A stretch of DNA of 64,000 nucleotides from contig NZ_KN293979.1 in assembly GCF_000768555.3 (NCBI RefSeq), positions 310,001-374,000 on the forward strand. Reading direction: 5' to 3'. This DNA is from Roseovarius mucosus DSM 17069 (lineage in GTDB: Bacteria; Pseudomonadota; Alphaproteobacteria; Rhodobacterales; Rhodobacteraceae). A model generated the notes under the pieces. It did no database searches and was not told the DNA's origin. It worked only from the letters and a program-made list of their open reading frames with translations. Both the position numbers and the translations under genes were made by a program. Shown piece by piece: positions 17,532 through 25,103 of the stretch; position 1 is the stretch's first letter; the number at the start of each line of letters is the position of its first letter.

Positions 17532-18217
17532 CAGCCGCGCACCAGATCGGGAATGCCGGTCAGGTCGCGCAGCTGCCGGTGCGGTGTCGCGGGCAGGCGG
17601 TCCACCGGATCGCCCGCGCGGTTGACCCATGCGGTTGTGAACCCATAGCCCGACGCGGCAGAGGCATCCCAGCCATTCGACGAGACAAAAAGCACCTCGT
17701 CCGGCGCACAGCCAAACCGCTGCCCCACCAGATCGTAGACCACGCGCGCAGGCTTGAAGATGCCCACGCTTTCGACCGACAGCACATCGTCGAGCAGATC
17801 GCCAATCCCGGCCGATTTCACCGCCCCCTGCAACATATCCGGCGCGCCATTCGACAGGATCGCGGTATTCATCCCCGCCGTTTTCAGGGCGCGCAGCATG
17901 GCGGGCACCTCTGCATAGGCCTCCAACTCCCAATAGAGCTGCAGGAGGCGGTCGCGCAGGTCGGTATCGTCTTGCAACCCCTCCGATTCCAGCGCCCAAT
18001 CCAGCCCGTCCTGTGTCACTTGCCAGAACCCGGTATGCTGGCCCATCACCGCGCGCAGCCAGGTGTATTGCAACTGTTTCAGCCGCCATTTTTCCGCAAT
18101 CGCGGGCCAATGCCGGGCAAAGACCTCGCGGCCCGGTTCCGTCGCGGCATTGCGCGCGGCGGCGGCCACGTCAAAGAGCGTGCCATAGGCATCGAAAATG
18201 CAGGTGGTAATCGGCAT
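17531..18217 (-). CDS. Type II 2-haloacid dehalogenase-like HAD hydrolase
   Basis: This 228-residue HAD-superfamily protein has nucleophile Asp9 in the motif FDAYGTLFD, motif II ILSNG near 118, Lys in GIFKPARVVYD near 152 and motif III SSNGWDASAA near 180. These details, including Tyr after the Asp-Ala and the SNGWD string, match L-2-haloacid dehalogenases, which displace halide from 2-haloacids to give 2-hydroxyacids. It is the first gene of a six-gene minus-strand cluster. Actual dehalogenation would need testing, as close relatives act on phosphorylated or other substrates. Confidence 0.87.
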   Translation of the reverse strand: MPITTCIFDAYGTLFDVAAAARNAATEPGREVFARHWPAIAEKWRLKQLQYTWLRAVMGQHTGFWQVTQDGLDWALESEGLQDDTDLRDRLLQLYWELEAYAEVPAMLRALKTAGMNTAILSNGAPDMLQGAVKSAGIGDLLDDVLSVESVGIFKPARVVYDLVGQRFGCAPDEVLFVSSNGWDASAASGYGFTTAWVNRAGDPVDRLPATPHRQLRDLTGIPDLVRG

Positions 18218-18419
18218 GGTATCCCCCTCGATGGTTGCGCGCAGACTGTCACGGATTTGCAGGAAAAGGGAAGGGCCCGGCGCACACGGGCGCGTGAGCG
18301 GCAGGCTTTGGTTTGCAAATCCGGATCGGGTTGCCTAAATTACCCCTCAGTCGCATCAAGCACCCGCGCAATTCTGCGTGGCCTTGCAAACCCATCCCCC
18401 CCAACAGATTGGAAATCCC

Positions 18420-18848
18420 ATGACGCAGGTCAAACCGGGCGATACCGTCCGTATTCACTACACTGGCACGCTGGCCGATGGTGCCACCTTTGATTCGAGC
18501 GCGGGCCGCGATCCGCTCGAATTCACCGTGGGCTCCGGCCAGATCATCCCCGGCCTCGATGCCGCGATCCCCGGCATGGTCGTGGGTGACAAGAAGATGG
18601 TAGAGGTGCCCGCCGACATGGCCTATGGCCAGCCTGATCCCAACGCCCGTCAGGCCGTGCCGCGCGCGGACATTCCGGCGGAAATCCCGCTTGATCCGGG
18701 CACACAGTTGCAGATGCAGACGCCGCAGGGTCAGGTTCTGCCGGTGACGGTGGCCGAAGTGTCCGACACCGAGGTCGTGCTCGACGCCAACCACCCGCTC
18801 GCGGGCAAGGACCTGACCTTTGCCATCGAACTGGTGGCCATCGCCTAG
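18420..18848 (+). CDS. slyD: FKBP-type peptidyl-prolyl cis-trans isomerase, SlyD-like
   Basis: This 142-residue protein has the FKBP core split by an inserted chaperone flap, as in SlyD. Recognisable segments are VRIHYTGTLADGATFDSS, PLEFTVGSGQIIPGLD, the flap region around residues 65-110 and the closing strand LTFAIELVAI. It speeds proline isomerisation and binds unfolded chains in the cytosol. The metal-binding His/Cys tail of E. coli SlyD is missing. The first in-frame codon at 18378 is not preceded by a ribosome site; MTQVKPGD at 18420 is the family-like start. A dispersed hairpin repeat begins 36 bases after the stop. Confidence 0.9.
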   Translation: MTQVKPGDTVRIHYTGTLADGATFDSSAGRDPLEFTVGSGQIIPGLDAAIPGMVVGDKKMVEVPADMAYGQPDPNARQAVPRADIPAEIPLDPGTQLQMQTPQGQVLPVTVAEVSDTEVVLDANHPLAGKDLTFAIELVAIA

Positions 18849-18884
18849 GCCTCCACGTGCCAAGGGGCGCGACCGGAGTTTTCC

Positions 18885-19011
18885 GGGGCGTGTTGCGCTG
18901 ATCGAACCCACACCCGTTCCGGACTTGACCCGGGACCTCACCGCAGCAGCGTGGAGGCCCCGGCTCGACGGCCGGGGCGATGTGACCCCGATCATGCGCA
19001 ATCTGCTCTGA
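18885..19011 (+). repeat. Dispersed two-hairpin repeat, copy A
   Basis: About 127 bases shared with copies near 42.1, 44.9 and 53.7 kb. It begins GGGCGTGTTGCGC, then CACCCGTTCCGGACTTGACC with its pairing arm (hairpin 1, one imperfect position in the stem), then a spacer with GCAGCGTGGAG, then hairpin 2 (GCCCCGGCTCGACGGCCGGGGC) and GATGTGACCCCGATCA. It fills the gap between the convergent slyD and Tat-lipoprotein genes. Confidence 0.85.
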
Positions 19012-19029
19012 TCCCGGTCGCGCCCCCGC

Positions 19030-19668
19030 TCATTTCATCAGGTTTTTGACATCCGCCATGCCGATGCCGGGGCTGTAGACATAGCGCAGTTCCTTTGTCT
19101 TGCGCCCCGATTGGTTCCGCTCGGTCCAGATATATTCCATCGAACCGGAACGCCCCTTGTGGGTAAAGGTCGCTTTCGTCACGCGGATCGTTACCGTGAA
19201 CTGCGTCGCCGTGCCGCTTGAGTGTTGCGCCATCGCATAGCTCTTGGCCATCCCGCTCCGCCATGGCCCGACCGGCACAAAGGCATCGCCGGTGAAGTAC
19301 CTGTCGGCGGCCCCCGGTCTTTTGTCCAGAACCCGCGCCAGCGCCGTGCCATCCGGGCGCAGCGTATAATAGCTTGTCTTGGTGCCGGAACTTTCCTGTT
19401 TCGTGCGCACATAGACCGTCATCCGCTGGCCTGTCACCGGATGGGTCCATGTGCGCGGCCCCACGATCCGGCGCACCCCGACGGTCCGGTCTACCCGATC
19501 CCCGAATTTCGCGCCCGGCACCCCCGCCCATAGACCAAACCCAAGCTGCGCCGAGGCCCCCGGCAGGCGCGTCACCGGCATATCCGGAATGCATCCGGCG
19601 GCCCCCGTCAACGCGCCGCCGCCGAGCGCCGCAAGAAAAAAGCGCCTGCTGAGTTCTGATGTCGTCAT
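19030..19668 (-). CDS. Tat-exported lipoprotein of unknown function
   Basis: This 212-residue protein begins with a twin-arginine signal (SRRFFLAALGGG) that runs into a lipobox (LTGAAGC), so it should be exported folded and lipidated at the Cys near residue 26. The mature part has a short repeated-strand character with YVRTKQESSGTKTSYYTLRP and ends MADVKNLMK. I do not recognise a domain. The start at 19668 has a GAGGA ribosome site about 9 bases upstream; the ATG at 19692 does not. Its 3' end faces slyD across repeat copy A. Confidence 0.75.
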   Translation of the reverse strand: MTTSELSRRFFLAALGGGALTGAAGCIPDMPVTRLPGASAQLGFGLWAGVPGAKFGDRVDRTVGVRRIVGPRTWTHPVTGQRMTVYVRTKQESSGTKTSYYTLRPDGTALARVLDKRPGAADRYFTGDAFVPVGPWRSGMAKSYAMAQHSSGTATQFTVTIRVTKATFTHKGRSGSMEYIWTERNQSGRKTKELRYVYSPGIGMADVKNLMK

Positions 19669-19774
19669 GATCCGTTCCTCTTCGTCATTCAATGAGCGTG
19701 TTGATGATCTCGTTGTGTGGAAACGTGCCGCCCCGGAACATATTCCCGGGCGGGGAGCGGATTCTTGTCAAATT

Positions 19775-19797
19775 TTGATAAAATGTAAGCGTATCAA
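19775..19797. repeat. Inverted repeat TTGATA-N11-TATCAA
   Basis: Six-base arms spaced by 11 bases lie in the 163-base gap upstream of the Tat-lipoprotein gene (107-129 bases before its start, read on the minus strand) and just after the quinone oxidoreductase gene. The AT-rich character stands out from the surroundings. It could be an operator or part of a promoter; nothing identifies the protein. Confidence 0.3.
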
Positions 19798-19831
19798 GGC
19801 GGTTTGCGGCGCGCCCGCCGCTCAGGGCCGT

Positions 19832-20821
19832 TTAGCCGATATCGAGCAGCACCGCGCCCGCGCGTCCCGGTGTCATCACCGCCTCATGCGCCGCGGCACA
19901 GTCCGCCATCGGCAGGCGCATCGCAATCTCCGGGCGCAGCGTGCCCGCCTCAAGGGCGGCATGCAGACGTGCAATTGCCGCCTCGCGCGCGGGCCACGGC
20001 AGAATATAGATCAGCGTGATGTCGATCTTGAGCGCCTTGAAAAGATAGGGGCCAAAGGGCAGCGTCGGGGCCATGTCCTTGCCCGAGCCATAGGCGGCGA
20101 TGGTGCCGTTGGGGGCCATCACCTCGGCCAGCAAAGCGGCGTTCTGGCCGAATTCCACCTCGATGGCACGGGCAACACCGCGCCCAGCCGTCGCCGCCAT
20201 GATCTGCGCCGCGAGATCGGGATCGGCGTAGTCGAACACATGGCGCGCGCCCGCCGCGCGCACCCGCTCCATCGCCGGGGCTGAGCAGGTTGCGATCACC
20301 TCAGCCCCGGCGGCATGGGCCAATTGCACGGCATTATGCCCGACCGCCCCCGCGCCCCCCGAGATCAGGAGTGTCTGTCCCGCCACATCGCCGCCGCCAA
20401 ACACCGTTTGCGCTGCCGTCAGCCCCGGAATTCCGAGCGTGGCACCCACGTCGAACGACACGCCCTCTGGCAAAGGCACGGCTTGCTCTGCGGGCAGGGC
20501 GATGAAATCGGCGGCGGTGCCGTGGCTGCGCTGCCACTGGCCATTCCAGACCCAGACGCGCTGACCGATGCGGCCCGGATTGACGCCCGTCCCCACCGCC
20601 GCGATCACGCCGGCCCCGTCCGAATGCGGGATGATTCGCGGATAGGCGGGTTTCGTGACGCCGGGCCGGTTGCCCGCCCGCGCCTTGGCATCCGACGGGT
20701 TGACCCCCGAGACATGCAGTCGCACCAGAACCTCGCCCGCCTCGGGGGCGGGGGTTTCCAATTCGCTCAATTCCAGAACATCGCCGGGCGCGCCAAAGCG
20801 CGTGTAGCTGACAGCACGCAT
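19832..20821 (-). CDS. NADPH:quinone reductase / MDR-family oxidoreductase
   Basis: This protein of about 329 residues is a zinc-free medium-chain dehydrogenase of the quinone oxidoreductase type. It opens MRAVSYTRFGAPGDVLELSE and has HVSGVNPSDAKARAG, then a nucleotide-binding loop (LLISGGAGAVGHNAVQLAHA) and a C-terminal LPMADCAAAHEAV. It reduces quinones or enones with NADPH. A GTG at 20836 overlaps the irr stop (GTGA) and may be the real start by translational coupling; I prefer the ATG at 20821 because family members start there. Confidence 0.85.
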   Translation of the reverse strand: MRAVSYTRFGAPGDVLELSELETPAPEAGEVLVRLHVSGVNPSDAKARAGNRPGVTKPAYPRIIPHSDGAGVIAAVGTGVNPGRIGQRVWVWNGQWQRSHGTAADFIALPAEQAVPLPEGVSFDVGATLGIPGLTAAQTVFGGGDVAGQTLLISGGAGAVGHNAVQLAHAAGAEVIATCSAPAMERVRAAGARHVFDYADPDLAAQIMAATAGRGVARAIEVEFGQNAALLAEVMAPNGTIAAYGSGKDMAPTLPFGPYLFKALKIDITLIYILPWPAREAAIARLHAALEAGTLRPEIAMRLPMADCAAAHEAVMTPGRAGAVLLDIG

Positions 20822-20832
20822 GCTGCGCGGGA

Positions 20833-21282
20833 TCACTTGGTGCGGCGCAGGCGGATCACCACATCCACCGAGGTGATCTCGGCCCCGTCCGGGGCCTTGG
20901 GCAGGCGGGCGATTTCCAACTCGGCAGCCGGGGCGTCGCTCAGCCGGTTCTCGTCTTCCCAGTAGAAATGCGGATGATCGACCGTGTTGGTGTCAAAATA
21001 GCTCTTCGAGCCATCCACCGTCACTTCTTGCAAGAGACCCGCGTCGCAAAAGGCGCGCAAGGTGTTGTAGACGGTGGCCAAGGACACCGCCTCATCGCTG
21101 TTTTGCGCATCGGCATAGAGGCTCTCGGCGGTCACGTGGCGGTGTTTGCCATCGCCGATCAGCAGCGTGGCCAGCGTCATGCGCTGCCGCGTGGGCCTCA
21201 ATCCTGCATCAGAAAGCCATTTTCCGGCAATCGTTCCGGCCTCAGTGGGCATCGTGGCATTGGCTGTCATCGTGTCGTTCAT
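20833..21282 (-). CDS. irr: Iron response regulator Irr (Fur superfamily)
   Basis: This 149-residue Fur-family protein has the DNA-binding segment GLRPTRQRMTLATLLIGDGKHRHVTAESLY and ATVYNTLRAFCDAGLLQEV, then the Irr-type metal/heme region SYFDTNTVDHPHFYWEDE. In alphaproteobacteria Irr senses heme status and controls iron uptake and storage and heme synthesis under iron limitation. Divergence from fabA is typical of Rhodobacteraceae. The frame extends to 21999 through the fabA region, which is spurious; ATG at 21282 (MNDTMTAN) or 21312 are the realistic starts. The hemP-bfr operon at 40.4 kb is a likely member of the iron circuit. Confidence 0.9.
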   Translation of the reverse strand: MNDTMTANATMPTEAGTIAGKWLSDAGLRPTRQRMTLATLLIGDGKHRHVTAESLYADAQNSDEAVSLATVYNTLRAFCDAGLLQEVTVDGSKSYFDTNTVDHPHFYWEDENRLSDAPAAELEIARLPKAPDGAEITSVDVVIRLRRTK

Positions 21283-21441
21283 CCCGTGTTTCCACCAATA
21301 TAGGGCCTGCATGGGGGTGGTTTCAATTAATTTCCTGCGCCGGCCAAATCGAGGGGCGGTGTTGTCGCAGGCTTGCATGCGCCTTTTGCGGGATGATAGA
21401 GGGGGCAGAGACCGGTATTTGCAATAAAGGGGGCCGCCTGC

Positions 21442-21951
21442 ATGGCCGATTATCCAAGCAGCTTCGACCGTGACGACCTGCTTAAATGTGCCCGAGGCGA
21501 GTTGTTCGGACCGGGCAACGCCCAATTGCCCGAACCACCCATGCTGATGATGGACCGCATCACCGAGATTTCCGGTGATGGCGGCGCGCATGGCAAAGGG
21601 CATGTGGTGGCGGAATTCGACATCACCCCGGACCTGTGGTTTTTCAAATGCCATTTCCCCGGCAACCCGATCATGCCCGGCTGTCTCGGGCTCGATGGGC
21701 TCTGGCAACTGACCGGCTTCAACCTTGGCTGGCGCGGCTGGCAGGGGCGCGGCTATGCGCTGGGCGTGGGCGAGGTGAAACTCACCGGCATGGTGCGGCC
21801 GGACCGCAAGATGCTGACCTATTATGTGGATTTCACCAAGGCGGTGCAGACGCGGCGCCTGACCATGGGGGTCGCCAATGGCCGGGTCGAGGCAGATGGC
21901 GAGGTGATCTATCAGGTCACCGATATGAAGGTGGCTCTCTCGGAAAACTGA
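21442..21951 (+). CDS. fabA: 3-hydroxydecanoyl-ACP dehydratase/isomerase
   Basis: This 169-residue hotdog-fold enzyme dehydrates 3-hydroxydecanoyl-ACP and isomerises trans-2 to cis-3-decenoyl-ACP, the branch point for unsaturated fatty acids. The active-site pair is clear: H71 in [11 protein letters not shown] and D85 in GLDGLWQ, corresponding to His70/Asp84 of E. coli. FabA normally works with FabB; in many relatives fabB and fabI follow directly, but here the next gene is a small exported protein and then nrdR. The divergent partner is irr, with a 159-base shared regulatory gap. Confidence 0.95.
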   Translation: MADYPSSFDRDDLLKCARGELFGPGNAQLPEPPMLMMDRITEISGDGGAHGKGHVVAEFDITPDLWFFKCHFPGNPIMPGCLGLDGLWQLTGFNLGWRGWQGRGYALGVGEVKLTGMVRPDRKMLTYYVDFTKAVQTRRLTMGVANGRVEADGEVIYQVTDMKVALSEN

Positions 21952-21977
21952 GCAGGCACAAAGGCAGGGGGCCGCAG

Positions 21978-22409
21978 ATGCGCAGATGGATAGCAGCACT
22001 CCTGAGCCTCATCGCCTTGCCCGCCACCGCCTGCCCGGAGGGCCAGACGCTTTTCCTCGGTTGCGACATGGAACGGGGCGGCAAGGCGCTGCGTGTCTGC
22101 CGGAACGAGACCCATGTGAGCTACAGCTTTGGTCCCAGGATGGGCGCGCCGGACCTCGCCCTCACGCGCCCGATTGGCGCAGGGGCCGACATCGTGCCCT
22201 GGCCCGGTATCGGCCGCACCATCTGGGAGGCGATCCGCCTGCGCAACAATGCCGTGATTTATGAGGTCTACGCAGGCTTTGATAAATTTGACGCTGTGGA
22301 CCCCGACAAACCCGACAGCCGCTTTGGCGGCGTGGTTGTGTTGCAGGACGGCAAGGGCGAAATAGCGCATCTGAAATGCCGTGCAGGAACGGTGAAATAC
22401 ACCTATTGA
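21978..22409 (+). CDS. Small exported protein of unknown function
   Basis: This 143-residue protein starts with a cleavable signal peptide (MRRWIAALLSLIALPATA, cleavage near residue 18) and has four Cys in the mature part (CPEGQ, GCDM, VCRNE, LKCRAG), suitable for disulfides in the periplasm. No domain is recognised. It is 26 bases downstream of fabA and may be read from the fabA promoter. The start at 21978 is chosen because the signal peptide begins there; the frame is open upstream inside fabA. Confidence 0.7.
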   Translation: MRRWIAALLSLIALPATACPEGQTLFLGCDMERGGKALRVCRNETHVSYSFGPRMGAPDLALTRPIGAGADIVPWPGIGRTIWEAIRLRNNAVIYEVYAGFDKFDAVDPDKPDSRFGGVVVLQDGKGEIAHLKCRAGTVKYTY

Positions 22410-22428
22410 GTCCTTTTTGCCGATGCCT

Positions 22429-22449
22429 GCGCCCCATGATCTGGGGCGC
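22429..22449 (+). terminator. Inverted repeat, possible terminator
   Basis: GCGCCCCA pairs with TGGGGCGC around a 5-base loop, 20 bases after the stop of the exported-protein gene. It is followed by TAAAAT rather than a T run, so termination would be weak or factor-assisted. It separates the fabA unit from nrdR-ribD. Confidence 0.35.
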
Positions 22450-22555
22450 TAAAATCCCCCCTACCCAAAACCTTGCGGCTGTCCTATAGTGGCTGTGGAT
22501 AACTGGGCATCAGACCCATGACCCAAGAGGCAAGGACAGAAAAGGGGGACGGCCA

Positions 22556-23038
22556 ATGCGCTGCCCGTTTTGCGGAAATATAGATACACAGGTCAAGGAC
22601 TCGCGCCCCGCAGAAGAGCATGTCTCGATCCGCAGGCGCAGGTTTTGCCCCGGTTGCGGCGGGCGTTTCACCACCTATGAGCGGGTGCAACTGCGCGATC
22701 TGGTCGTCGTCAAATCCAATGGCCGCCGCGAGGATTTCGACCGCGACAAGCTGGAACGCTCGATCCGGATCGCGCTCCAGAAACGACCCATCGAGCCCGA
22801 GCGCATCGAACAGATGATTTCCGGCATCGTGCGGCGGCTGGAAAGCATGGGCGAGACGGACATTCCTTCGAAAACCGTGGGCGAGATCGTGATGGAGAGC
22901 CTCGCGCGGATCGACACCGTGGCCTATGTCCGCTTTGCCAGCGTCTACAAGAATTTCCAGGAAGCGGATGATTTCGACCGCTTCGTCAGCGAATTGCGGC
23001 CCGAGGACGCGGCCCTCAATCCCAAACCGGACGCGTGA
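22556..23038 (+). CDS. nrdR: Transcriptional repressor of ribonucleotide reductase genes
   Basis: This 160-residue protein has the NrdR layout: an N-terminal zinc ribbon with C3/C6 (CPFC) and C31/C34 (CPGC), then an ATP-cone domain (about 49-139; [20 protein letters not shown]). It senses ATP/dATP and represses nrd operons. The last bases overlap the GTG start of ribD (GTGA), so the two genes are translationally coupled, a common nrdR-ribD pairing in bacteria. The 146-base gap upstream holds the inverted repeat at 22429-22449 and a TATAGT that could be a -10 element. Confidence 0.96.
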   Translation: MRCPFCGNIDTQVKDSRPAEEHVSIRRRRFCPGCGGRFTTYERVQLRDLVVVKSNGRREDFDRDKLERSIRIALQKRPIEPERIEQMISGIVRRLESMGETDIPSKTVGEIVMESLARIDTVAYVRFASVYKNFQEADDFDRFVSELRPEDAALNPKPDA

Positions 23039-24129
23039 GCGCCGCCGACGCCCGCTTTATGGCGCTGGCCCTGTCGCTGGGGCGGCGGGGCATGGGCCAA
23101 TGCGCGCCCAACCCCGCCGTGGGCTGTGTCATCGTCAAGGATGGCCGCATCGTTGGGCGCGGATCAACCGCGCCCGGCGGGCGACCCCATGCCGAACCAC
23201 AGGCGCTGGCACAGGCCGGGGCCTTGGCGCGCGGGGCCACGGCCTATGTCTCGCTTGAGCCTTGCGCGCATCACGGCCAGACCCCGCCCTGCGCCGATGC
23301 GCTGATTGCGGCAGGTATCGCGCGGGTGGTGGCCCCCTTTGACGACAATGACCCGCGCGTCGCGGGCCGGGGCTTTGCCATGCTGCGCGCGGCAGGCATC
23401 GAGGTGCGCACCGGGGTTCTGGCCAATGAGGCCGGGCGCGATCTGGCCGGGTTTCTCATGCGCAATGAAATCGGGCGGCCTCTGGTGACGCTCAAACTCG
23501 CGTCCAGCTTTGATGGCCGCATCGCCACCGCCACCGGCCATAGCCAATGGATCACCGGACCAGAGGCGCGGCGCGTGGTCCACGGCCTGCGCGCGCGCCA
23601 CGATGCGGTGATGGTGGGGGCGGGCACGGCGCGCGCCGATGATCCCCAACTCACGGTGCGTGACATGGGCCCGCGCCGTCAGCCGGTGCGGGTCGTGGTA
23701 TCGCGCCGCCTCGATCTGCCGCTCTTGTCCAATCTCGCCCGCACGGCGCGCGATGTGCCGCTCTGGCTCTGTCACGGGCCGCATGTCGATCCGGCGCTGG
23801 TCACGGCCTGGCAGGGTATCGGCGCGCGGCTCTTGCCTTGTGAGGTGACCCAAGGCCAGGTCGATCCGGCCTCGGTGCTCAATGCACTGGGGGCCGAAGG
23901 GTTGACCCGTGTGTTCTGCGAAGGCGGCGGCGCGCTCGCGGCCTCGCTCCTGTCGGCGGGGCTTGTGGATGAGCTGATCGGCTTTACCGCCGGTCTGGCC
24001 ATTGGCGCCGAAGGGCTGCCGGGGGTGGGGGCACTGGGCCTTGCCCGCCTCGACGAGGCTGTGCGCTACCGGCTGGTCGAAACACGCGACCTAGGCGGCG
24101 ATGTCATGCACCGCTGGACGCGCGCCTGA
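23035..24129 (+). CDS. ribD: Bifunctional riboflavin biosynthesis deaminase/reductase
   Basis: This 364-residue enzyme carries out two successive steps of riboflavin synthesis: deamination of the pyrimidine (N-terminal CDA-like domain with the zinc motif [10 protein letters not shown] and [12 protein letters not shown]) and NADPH-dependent reduction of the ribosyl chain (C-terminal RibD/DHFR-like domain from about residue 145; [16 protein letters not shown]). It starts with GTG inside the nrdR stop. No other rib gene follows; the next gene is convergent 17 bases away, so the rest of the pathway is elsewhere. Confidence 0.94.
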   Translation: MSAADARFMALALSLGRRGMGQCAPNPAVGCVIVKDGRIVGRGSTAPGGRPHAEPQALAQAGALARGATAYVSLEPCAHHGQTPPCADALIAAGIARVVAPFDDNDPRVAGRGFAMLRAAGIEVRTGVLANEAGRDLAGFLMRNEIGRPLVTLKLASSFDGRIATATGHSQWITGPEARRVVHGLRARHDAVMVGAGTARADDPQLTVRDMGPRRQPVRVVVSRRLDLPLLSNLARTARDVPLWLCHGPHVDPALVTAWQGIGARLLPCEVTQGQVDPASVLNALGAEGLTRVFCEGGGALAASLLSAGLVDELIGFTAGLAIGAEGLPGVGALGLARLDEAVRYRLVETRDLGGDVMHRWTRA

Positions 24130-24146
24130 TCCCCCGCGTGGGTGCC

Positions 24147-24905
24147 TTATTCCGCTGCGATTGCCATCGCGTGATACGCCTTGATGCGCTGGCAGGGCGA
24201 CAAGACCAGAGGGCGCGGCTTGATCGCGCGCACATTCATGTCCAGCACTTCGATCTTGCTGCAAAGGCCGTTCTCATGCGTGTTCTGCTCGATGCTTTCG
24301 AACTCGGTCGAGGTCGCAAAGGCGATCTCGTGTTGGAGCCCCATATGGTCGCGCAACCGCGCGACATAGGCGAGCCGGGGATGGGCATTGACGGCCGCGA
24401 CGCGGCGATTCCGCGCCAGCGCGAGAAGCATGGGTCCAACGGCAGAGGTCTTGATCGGTGTAGGTCCAGACTGATTTTCCATGGGTGTGCCCTTTACCAA
24501 AAGAGGTGGAATTGAAGTGAGGCGGTGAGAGACCGTCGCAGCGACTTCGAAAGTGATCGACATGCCCGACAGAGGCGGCAGCCCCCGCGCCGCGATCAGG
24601 TAGATTTGCCCATTCACGGCAAACGCCGTCACCGCACGCGTGCAAAGCCCGCGCCCGCGCCGACTGACGGCCGACACATGGCCCGCGCCGATATAGTCGA
24701 TGGGTTGGTGCCGGACCGACCCATTCCGCAGGCTGAACCGGCATAGCCCGTTCGTGGCCTGTGACAGGGTCTTGTCAGGGGTTTCGATCAAGGCCAGCAG
24801 CCCCCCGGACCGGGCGTCGATGAGGCCGGAATTCACGACACAGCCATCTGTCAGACTGGCACGGCTGCCGTTGTATTCGTAGACGGTTTCCAGCGACTTA
24901 CGCAT
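24147..24905 (-). CDS. Protein of unknown function
   Basis: A 252-residue protein that I do not recognise. It has no signal peptide or clear membrane segment. It contains several isolated Cys residues (DGCVVNSG, GLCRFSL, RGLCTRA, NGLCSKI, SPCQRI), a beta-rich middle (AVTAFAVNGQIYLIAARGLPP) and an Ala/Glu C terminus. The ATG at 24905 (MRKSLETVYEYNG) is preferred; an in-frame GTG at 24959 would add 18 residues. It has about 200 bases of its own upstream region. Codon use looks like its neighbours, so it is probably a real gene. Confidence 0.6.
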   Translation of the reverse strand: MRKSLETVYEYNGSRASLTDGCVVNSGLIDARSGGLLALIETPDKTLSQATNGLCRFSLRNGSVRHQPIDYIGAGHVSAVSRRGRGLCTRAVTAFAVNGQIYLIAARGLPPLSGMSITFEVAATVSHRLTSIPPLLVKGTPMENQSGPTPIKTSAVGPMLLALARNRRVAAVNAHPRLAYVARLRDHMGLQHEIAFATSTEFESIEQNTHENGLCSKIEVLDMNVRAIKPRPLVLSPCQRIKAYHAMAIAAE

Positions 24906-25052
24906 TTGGATTTGGTCTCTTGCATGTATGGCAGGGGTCTGCACAACCTTAGTATGCACCTGACCTGCGGGCTTTGCATGACCTCCAAAGATAGTTCGCG
25001 TGATCTCTCGACAGCAAGGCGCACCTTCGCGCGCAATAGGCCGCGCGCCATG

Positions 25053-25086
25053 ACAAGACCGCCGCCTCGGGGCGGCGGTCCCTTGT
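25053..25086 (-). terminator. Rho-independent-like terminator of valS
   Basis: A perfect 10-base stem (GACCGCCGCC, loop of four, GGCGGCGGTC) flanked by ACAAG/CTTGT, 18-50 bases beyond the valS stop codon on the minus strand, where it is followed by TTGT. It stands alone in the gap upstream of the unknown gene. Confidence 0.55.
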
Positions 25087-25103
25087 CGCGTCAGGCGTTG
25101 GGC

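Noticed and set aside
12437-18217. Protocatechuate (beta-ketoadipate) pathway
   Set aside because: Only one PcaD-like hydrolase is present; the ring-cleavage dioxygenase, CMLE, decarboxylase and CoA-transferase genes are missing.
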